A stretch of DNA of 64,000 bases from positions 10,023,501 through 10,087,500 of the forward strand of contig CM053329.1 of the NCBI GenBank assembly GCA_028583605.1. Reading direction: 5' to 3'. Below the pieces are notes generated by a model. It did not search any database, had not been told where the DNA came from, and saw nothing but the letters and a program-made list of their open reading frames with translations. Position numbers and translations under genes: made by a program. This DNA comes from Dastarcus helophoroides. Taxonomy: Eukaryota > Arthropoda > Insecta > Coleoptera > Bothrideridae. This document shows positions 55,584-64,000 of the stretch, piece by piece; within the stretch, counting starts at the first letter, position 1; each line of letters begins with the position of its first letter.

Positions 55584-58560
55584 CGCCGGGATCCTCAGGG
55601 TGAAATGCACCCCTATATACGAATTATATAAAAACTCAAATCATCACTACAGCCTAGGCCTAACCAAATAAGATTTTGGCATTTGATTCAGCAAGATATA
55701 GAAAAGCAACTGTAAAAAACTGATCGACTGACGGCGGGATCTTCGGGGTGAAATGTACCCCTATCTATCAATTATAAAAATATTTAAATCATAACTACAG
55801 CCTGGACCTAACCAAATAAGACTTTGGCATTCTATTCGGAAAAATATCGGAAATTATCTATAAAAAGCTGTTCGACTGACGGCGGGATCTTCAGGGTGAA
55901 ATGTACCCTTAACTATAAATTCTAAAAAAATTCAAATCATCACTACAGCCTAGACCTAACCAAATAAGATTTTGGCATTTGATTCAGAACGATATAGAAA
56001 AGCAACTGTAAATAGCTGATCGACTGACGGCGGGATCTTCGGGGTGAAATTTACCCCTATCTATAAATTTAAAAAAAATTCAAATCATAACTACAGCCTG
56101 AACCTAACCAAATAAGACTTTGGCATTCTATTCGGAAAAATATGGAAAATTATCTATAAAAAGCTGATCGACTGACGGCGGGATCTTCAGGGTGAAATGT
56201 ACCCTTAACTATAAATTCTAAAAAAATTCAAATCATCACTACAGCCTAGACCTAACCAAATAAGATTTTGGCATTTGATTCAGAACGATATAGAAAAGCA
56301 ACTGTAAATAGCTGATCGACTGACGGCGGGATCTTCGGGGTGAAATTTACCCCTATCTATAAATTTAAAAAAAATTCAAATCGTAACTACAGCCTGAACC
56401 TAACCAAATAAGACTTTGGCATTCTATTCGGAAAAATATGGGAAATTATCTATAAAAAGCTGATCGACTGACGGCGAGATCTTCGGGGTGAAATGTACCC
56501 CTATCTATAAATTTAAATAAAATTCAAATCATAACTACAGCCTGGACCTAACCAAATAAGACTTTGGCATTCTATTCGGAAAAATATGGGAAATTATTTA
56601 TGAAAAGCTGATCGACTGACGGCGGGATCTTCGGGGTGAAATGTACCCCTAACTATAAATTCTAAAAAAATTCAAATCATCACTACAGCCTAGGCCTAAC
56701 CAAATAAGATTTTGGCATTTGATTCAGCAAGATACAGAAAAGCAACTGTAAAAAACTGATCGACTGACGGCGGGATCTTCGGGGTGAAATGTACCCCTAT
56801 CTATAAATTTGAAAAAAATTCAAATCATAACTACAGCCTGAACCTAACCAAATAAGACTTTGGCATTCTATTCGGAAAAATATCGGAAATTATCTGTAAA
56901 AAGCTGATCGACTGACGGCGGGATCTTCAGGGTGAAAAGTACCCTTAACTATAAATTCTAAAAAAATTCAAATCATAACTACAGCCTGAACCTAACCAAA
57001 TAAGACTTTGGCATTCTATTCGGAAAAATATCGGAAATTATCTATAAAAAGCTGATCGACTGACGGCGGGATCTTCAGGGTGAAAAGTACCCTTAACTAT
57101 AAATTCTAAAAAAATTCAAATCATAACTACAGCCTGAACCTAACCAAATAAGACTTTGGCATTCTATTCGGAAAAATATCGGAAATTATCTATAAAAAGC
57201 TGATCGACTGACGGCGGGATCTTCAGGGTGAAATGTACCCTTAACTATAAATTCTAAAAAAATTCAAATCATAACTACAGCCTGGACCTAACCAAATAAG
57301 ACTTTGGCATTCTATTCGGAAAAATATAAGAAATTATTTGTAAAAAGCTGACCAACTGACGGCGGGATCTTCGGGGTGAAATGTACCCTTAACTATAAAT
57401 TCTAAAAAAATTCAAATCATAACTACAGCCTGGACCTAACCAAATAAGACTTTGGCATTCTATTCGGAAAAATATCGGAAATTATCTATAAAAAGCTGAT
57501 CGACTGACGGCGGGATCTTCAGGGTGAAATGTACCCTTAACTATAAATTCTAAAAAAATTCAAATCATAACTACAGCCTGGACCTAACCAAATAAGACTT
57601 TGGCATTCTATTCGGAAAAATATGGGAAATTATTTATGAAAAGCTGATCGACTGACGGCGGGATCTTCGGGGTGAAATGTACCCCTAACTATAAATTCTA
57701 AAAAAATTCAAATCATCACTACAGCCTAGACCTAACCAAATAAGACTTTGGCATTCTATTCGGAAAAATATGGGAAATTATCTATAAAAAGCTGATCGAC
57801 TGACGGCGGGATCTTCAGGGTGAAATGTACCCCTAACTATAAATTCTAAAAAAATTCAAATCATCACTATAGCCTACACCTAACCAAATAAGATTTTGGC
57901 ATTTGATTCAGCAAGATATAGAAAAGCAACTATAAAAAGCTGATTGACTGACGGCGGGATCTTCGGGGTGAAATGTACCCCTAACTATAAATTCTAAAAA
58001 AATTCAAATCATCACTACAGCCTAGGCCTAACCAAATAAGATTTTGGCATTTGATTCAGCAAGATACAGAAAAGCAACTGTAAAAAACTGATCGACTGAC
58101 GGCGGGATCTTCGGGGTGAAATGTACCCCTATCTATAAATTTAAAAAAAATTCAAATCATAACTACAGCCTGGACCTAACCAAATAAGACTTTGGCATTC
58201 TATTCGGCAAAATATGGGAAATTAACTATAAAAAGCTGATCGACTGACGGCGGGATCTTCGGGGTGAAATGTACCCCTATCTATAAATTCTAAAAAAATT
58301 CAAATCATCACTACAGCCTAGACCTAACCAAATAAGATTTTGGCATTATATTCAGGAAAATATAGGAAATTAATTGTAAGAAGCTGATCGACTGACGGCG
58401 GGATCTTCGGGGTGAAATGTACCCCTATCTATAAATTATAAAAAAATTCAAATCATAACTACAGCCTGGACCTAACCAAATAAGACTTTGGCATTCTATT
58501 CGGCAAAATATGGGAAATTAACTATAAAAAGCTGATCGACTGACGGCGGGATCTTCGGGG
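55584..58560 (+). repeat. Left-arm tandem array of the Foldback element (~21 units of ~148 bp)
   Basis: Each unit contains CTGACGGCGGGATCTTC - GGGGTGAAATGTACCCCTA - AATTCAAATCAT - ACTACAGCCT - GACCTAACCAAATAAGA. Two unit types occur. Type A has TTTGGCATTTGATTCAGCAA and AGAAAAGCAACTGT. Type B has TTTGGCATTCTATTCGGAAA and GGAAATTATCTATAAAAAGC. From outside in the order is roughly terminal unit, A, B, A', B, A', B, B, A, then a long B run, A, A, B, mixed, B. Confidence 0.85.
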
Positions 58561-59812
58561 TTTTTGAATTTTTTTCAAATTTATAGATAGGGGTACTTTT
58601 CACCCTGAAGATCCCGCCGTCAGTCGATCAGCTTTTTACAGATAATTTCCGATATTTTTCCGAATAGAATGCCAAAGTCTTATTTGGTTAGGTTCAGGCT
58701 GTAGTTATGATTTGAATTTTTTTCAAATTTATAGATAGGGGTACATTTCACCCCGAAGATCCCGCCGTCAGTCCATCAGTTTTTTACAGTTGCTTTTCTG
58801 TATCTTGCTGAATCAAATGCCAAAATCTTATTTGGTTAGGCCTAGGCTGTAGTGATGATTTGAATTTTTTTAGAATTTATAGTTAGGGGTACATTTCACC
58901 CCGAAGATCCCGCCGTCAGTCAATCAGCTTTTTATAGTTGCTTTTCTATATCTTGCTGAATCAAATGCCAAAATCTTATTTGGTTAGGTGTAGGCTATAG
59001 TGATGATTTGAATTTTTTTAGAATTTATAGTTAGGGGTACATTTCACCCCGAAGATCCCGCCGTCAGTCGATCAGCTTTTCATAAATAATTTCCCATATT
59101 TTTCCGAATAGAATGCCAAAGTCTTATTTGGTTAGGTCCAGGCTGTAGTTATGATTTGAATTTTATTTAAATTTATAGATAGGGGTACATTTCACCCCGA
59201 AGATCTCGCCGTCAGTCGATCAGCTTTTTATAGATAATTTCCCATATTTTTCCGAATAGAATGCCAAAGTCTTATTTGGTTAGGTTCAGGCTGTAGTTAC
59301 GATTTGAATTTTTTTTAAATTTATAGATAGGGGTAAATTTCACCCCGAAGATCCCGCCGTCAGTCGATCAGCTATTTACAGTTGCTTTTCTATATCGTTC
59401 TGAATCAAATGCCAAAATCTTATTTGGTTAGGTCTAGGCTGTAGTGATGATTTGAATTTTTTTAGAATTTATAGTTAAGGGTACATTTCACCCTGAAGAT
59501 CCCGCCGTCAGTCGATCAGCTTTTTATAGATAATTTCCGATATTTTTCCGAATAGAATGCCAAAGTCTTATTTGGTTAGGTCCAGGCTGTAGTTATGATT
59601 TAAATTTTTTTATAATTGATAGATAGGGGTACATTTCACCCCGAAGATCCCGCCGTCAGTCGATCAGTTTTTTACAGTTGCTTTTCTATATCTTGCTGAA
59701 TCAAATGCCAAAATCTTATTTGGTTAGGCCTAGGCTGTAGTGATGATTTGAGTTTTTATATAATTCGTATATAGGGGTGCATTTCACCCTGAGGATCCCG
59801 GCGTTAGTTGAT
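58561..59812 (-). repeat. Right-arm tandem array of the Foldback element (~9 units)
   Basis: Same units in reverse. From the outside in: terminal unit, A, B, A', B, B, A (with the rare CCTACACC variant), A, B. It is less than half as long as the left arm. Confidence 0.85.
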
Positions 59813-60109
59813 GAGCTTGTACGAATTGAATTCCCATGTTTTTGTGAACAAAATGTTAAAGTTTTATTTGGTTAGGTCAACGCGTTTGGTATATATGAAT
59901 TTTTATATAATTCAGAGATATTTACTTTAATGCAATGGTCGCCTAACGCTGCTAATATTTTGGCCGCTACGACGGATTATTTTCTGCGTGCATGCTAGTA
60001 GCCGGCCGGCAACTCATATCGCGATACCCGCACGCCCATGGACGTTCGGTTAACCTCGTAAAAGTGGCTGCTGGGTTTTGGCCGCTGTCTTCACACCGGT
60101 AAATTTGTT

Positions 60110-60890
60110 CCGTGTTAAAATCGTGTATAATTACTCCAAATTTGCGTAACGCATAAACGATTACATCAAAATAAAAATGATACTGATTATATTCCAGCGT
60201 GTCTTCCTCACATATGCACAGTCTTTATTGAAATTCCAACAAGGACCAGTTAGGGTCGCTATTATATCCATTTAATTTAAGCCACAGATATTAATATTCA
60301 TGGGAATTAACTTCGGTCTTAGCTTGGCGTTTTGAGCACGTTATATCGCCTCGGCGCGGTATGTGAAATTGACAGACATTATAACCTAAAATTACAGGCT
60401 TCCATATCGTAGATTTATGCTTATTACCTTAATTTATTCATTATTATTTACACTCGATTAGTTTTATGTCAAAAAGTCGCTCCACGTTCCAATAGTTTCA
60501 ATGTCAAATGTAGACGGCGTTTTATGCCATGCAGATCGAACCAAGTAAATGGTACTGTTCTGTTAACAATTCAAAGGCTTTATCCGAACGCAAAACAGTT
60601 TCCCTTGAGGATTTCTAACTACAAACTGCAACAAAACTTTTAACTTCATTGATGTCGATTTTTCTCTCTTCTGTTTATAAGGTCTCTGATTTTTGAGCAT
60701 TTGTTGGAAGGACCTAAACCTAAATCTACCTCCCAAATGTTCAGTTTTTTTTTCAAGCTAAGAAATATTTTACATCCTAGGCATACACTCTCTGTAAACC
60801 CTAAGGCTGGAGTATTGTTTTCATATCTGGAGCTTAGCACCAGCAAACACATTACTCTTTTGGATTCCGTTAAAATTCGTGACTAGATGT
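60110..60890. other. Unique non-coding DNA
   Basis: No supported gene. Frames at 60646-60886 show no domain. Confidence 0.4.
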
Positions 60891-60892
60891 TA

Positions 60893-63740
60893 AAAGAAGT
60901 CACTTTATTTAACTGATGACAAACTGTGCCTAACTTTTCCAGACACTGAAACACAAAGAGCTGGTTGACGACTTTCTATCTAAAAGTATCATTGAAGATA
61001 TTCGCAAGAACTGGTGGTTCTGATTCCTCCAGAAGCAGCATGCATAATAGCATAAGGCATAAGAAGAGAGTCGAGAAAAACAAATTCATGTGCTGTCAAA
61101 TTTGACACAGTCTGTTATGCATGGAGTCTGTTTTTTTTAGAAATTTCATACTCTGGAATTCGTTGCCTGGTCTCGCAAAGGCTTCCAATTTATCCGCATT
61201 TAAAGATGTAGTCACCAAGTATATTTACTTCCACCAAGAACTTGAATTTTGTTGAAGGAGGTCAATTGATCTAACTAATCACGAAACTTTGACCGACTTT
61301 TTCAGACACTGAAGCTCAGGGGGATGGTTGACGACTTCCTTTCTAAAAGTACTTTCATTGAAGACGTTCGCAAGAACTGGTGGTTCTGAAAAACATGCAT
61401 AAGAGGATAAGGCTTAGAAGAAAGTCTAAAAAAGACAAATTCCCGTGCAGTCAAGCTGACGCAGTAAGAACATGAAGTCCATTTTTTTCTAAGAAATGTC
61501 ACACTTTGGAATTCGTTGTCAAGTCTCCCAAAGGCTTTCAACTTATCCGGATGTAAAAATGTAGTCAACACGTATATTTACTTCCACCAAGAACTTGAAT
61601 TCTTTGAAGGAAGCCAATTAAACTAACTGATGACGAAACCTTGACTATTTCAGACGTTGAAGTTGAGGTGGATGGTTGACGACTTTCCTTCTAAAAGTAC
61701 TTTTATGGAAGATGTTCGCAAGAACTGGTGGTTCTGATTGCCCTAGGAGCAACATGCATAAGAGCATAAGGCATAGAAGACTGTCGAAAAAAACAAATTC
61801 CTGTACAGTCAAGCTTGACACATTAAGAACTGCTATCCATGAATTCTATTTTTTCTCAGAAATTCCACATTCTGGCATTCGTTACCGTATCTCCCAACGG
61901 CTACCCACTTATTCGCATTTAAAAATTTAGCTACCACGTATATTTGCTTTCACCAAGAACTTCAATTCTATTGAAGGAAGTCAATTGATCTAATTGATGA
62001 TGAAACTTTGACCGACTATTTCAGACACTGAAGCTCAGGGTAATGGTTGACGACTTTCTTTCTAAAAGTACTTTCATGGAAGATGTTCGCAAGAACTGCT
62101 GGTTCTGAACAACATACCCAAGAGGATAAGGTTTAGAAGAAAGTTCAAAAAAACAAATTCCCGTGCAGTCAAGCTGACGCAGTAAGAACATGGGATTCAA
62201 TTTTTTTCTCAGAAATTTCACACCCAGGAATTTGTTGTCGAGTCTCCCAAAGACTTCCAACTTATCCGGATCTAAAAATGTAGTCAGCACGTTTTTTTAC
62301 TTCTACCAAGAGCTTGAATTCTTTGGAGGAAGCCAATTGATCTAACTGATGACGAAATTTTGACTGACTATTTCAGACGTTGAAGTTGAGGGGGATGGTT
62401 GACGACTTTCCTTCTAAAAGTACTTTCATGGAAGATGTTCGCAAGAACTGGTGGTTCTAATTTTCCCAGGAGCAACATGCATAAGAGCATAAAGCATAGA
62501 AGACTGTCGAAAAAAACAAATTCCTGTACAGTCAAGCTTGACACTGCTATCCATGGATTCTATTTTTTCTCAGAAATTCCACACTCTTCGTTGCCGTATC
62601 TCCCAAAGGTTTCCAACTTATCAGCATTTAATAATTTAGTCACCAAGTATATTTACTTCCACCAAGAACTTGAATTCTATTGAAGAAAGTCAATTGATCT
62701 AACTGATGATGAAACTTTGACCGACTATCTCAAACACTGAAGCTCAGGGGGATTGTTGACGACTTTATTTGTAAAAGTACTTTCATGGAAGATGTTTGCA
62801 AGAACTGGTGGTTCTGATTTCCCCAGGAGCATCAAGCATGAACGCAGAAGGTGTAGAAGAGAGTCGAGAAGAACAAATTCCTGTGCAGTCAGGTTGACAC
62901 AGTAACAACTTCTATCCATGGAGTATATTTCTTCCTTAGAAATTCCATACTCTGGAATTCGTTGCCGAGTCTTCCAGAAGCTTATCCGCATTTAAAAATC
63001 TAGCCACCACGTATATCTATTTTCACCAAGAACTTGAATTCCGTTGAAGGAAGTCAATTAATCTAACTAATGACGAAACTTTAACTGACTTTTTCAGACA
63101 TTGAAGCACAAAGGGATGGTTGACAACTTTTTTCCTAAAAGTATTCTGGAAGATGTTCGCAAAAACTATTTTCTCCAGGAGCAACATGCATAGGAGCATA
63201 AGGTATAGAAGATAGCCGAGAAAAGCCAATTCCTGTGCCGTCAAGCTTGACAGAGTAAAAACTTCTATTCATGGAGTTTATTTTTTTTTCCTCAGAAATT
63301 CCATACTCTGGAATCCGTTGCCGGGTCTCCCAAAGGCTTTTAAAAGTGTAGTCACCACTGTATTTACTTTCACCAAGGACTTGAATTCTATTGAAGGAAG
63401 TCCATTACTCTAACTGATGGTGAAACTTTGACCGACTATTTCCGACACTGAAGCTCAGGGGGATGGTTGACGGCTAAAAGTATACTTTCATGGAAGATGT
63501 TCCTAAGAACTGGTGGTTCTGATTCCCCCAGAAGCAACATGTCTTATAGCATAAGGCTAGAAAACAGTTGATAAAAACAAATTTCCGTTCAGTCAAGCTT
63601 GACGTAGTAAAAACTTCTATCCATGGAGTTTCTTTTCCTAAGAAATTCCAACCTTTGGAATTTGTTGTCGAGTCTCTCAGATGCTTGTAACTTATCCGCA
63701 TTATAAATGCCGTCGTCACGTATATTTGCCTCTACCACTC
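60893..63740 (+). repeat. Tandem array (about 8 x ~358 bp) derived from a retrotransposon 3' end
   Basis: Units begin near 60893, 61265, 61620, 61985, 62340, 62700, 63060 and 63410. In shifting frames each reads like the C-terminus of the reverse transcriptase at 37443-37970: HGRCSQELVVLIPP, KTNSCTVKLDTLRT, then LWNSLPGLPKASNLSAF. A linker ATTGAAGGAAGTCAATTGAT ... CTATTTCAG joins the units. All units carry stops and frameshifts. No element ends lie within a unit, so the fragment was amplified in tandem after insertion rather than inserted repeatedly. Confidence 0.85.
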
Positions 63741-64000
63741 TCACTGCTCCCAAGACATAATAGGATTCATATTTCCACCTGATGATTTTATTAATAAAGT
63801 GATTACTTAAAAATTGATATCGTCTAAAAAGGGTGTATTTCCATTCGAACGAATCAAAGATCCATGGAAGACCGAAGTGACTGGTTTCTGCAGGAAGTTG
63901 TGTAGATGTGTGCTGTGCTAGTGATTACACGCGAGTTATCTTGCATTAAATTTGACAAAAGCGACATGTCGACTTCAAAAGCCAACATGCATTATTGAGA
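63741..64000. other. Non-coding DNA at the window end
   Basis: No gene or repeat recognised. Confidence 0.35.

Larger units (their letters stand above)
55287..60100. mobile_element. Foldback (FB-like, possibly Mutator-class) element
   Basis: 4814 bp beginning ACCGGTGTGAAGACAGCGGC and ending with its reverse complement, flanked by a perfect 9-bp duplication AAATTTGTT (55278-55286, 60101-60109). About 280 bp of unique GC-richer end sequence is followed in each arm by tandem ~148-bp units. The arms meet directly at about 58560 with no loop. Over the outer ~600 bp the two arms differ at only a couple of bases, so the element is young or homogenised. No transposase is encoded. A 9-bp duplication with long composite inverted repeats is the pattern of Drosophila FB elements, which have been linked to Mutator-type transposases. 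Confidence 0.9.

Noticed and set aside
55584..59812. Regular repeats that could be mistaken for a CRISPR-like array
   Set aside because: Units are ~148 bp, contiguous, without unique spacers, inverted at the centre, and inside a transposon with target duplications.

Overview
The window looks like AT-rich insect (at least arthropod) nuclear DNA. The signs are large non-coding intervals, spliced first exons with animal-type Kozak contexts, a TTAGG-like telomeric patch, and pogo, mariner, Jockey-like, gypsy-type LTR, PIF-like and Foldback-like elements. I see no bacterial operon, CRISPR array or intact viral genome. Order and species cannot be settled from the sequence.

Host genes: only two short coding stretches look like real host exons. 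Both are on the + strand, GC-rich, begin CAACATG and end at a strong splice donor in the same phase (after codon base 1). They lie at 1635-1953 and 44762-45074, each behind a GC-rich promoter-like island. The two islands share a partly conserved block (GACGTCACAAC, then GGAGG, CGGTG and ATAGnGTTGG). The simplest reading is two alternative promoters and first exons of one regulatory gene whose common exons lie to the right of the window. An ecdysone-inducible nuclear receptor of the E75 type would fit the layout, but that is a guess.

Everything else is intronic or intergenic and heavily colonised. 4592-6943 is a structurally complete but frameshifted pogo element. 8879-9195 starts a family of five solo LTRs. 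9203-9735 and 36541-38170 are mariner relics, the second split by a retrotransposon insertion. 11560-14290 holds Jockey-like non-LTR relics on both strands. 38220-39340 is an RNase H relic of a non-LTR element interrupted by a 764-bp TIR element with a TTA duplication. 16-17, 21-25, 28-29 and 39-41 kb are degenerate strand-biased A/T minisatellite. 49.1-53.6 kb is a degenerate ~130-bp satellite. 55287-60100 is a young Foldback element with 9-bp target duplications. 60893-63740 is a tandem array made from the 3' end of a non-LTR retrotransposon.

A short family threads through the window: hairpin-forming retroposons of about 165-270 bp with A-rich 3' ends and target duplications of variable length (7-18 bp). 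Its arms contain a small stem that co-varies between copies, followed by GAAACGCG. One copy carries a captured ~195-bp piece of sequence found 1 kb away.
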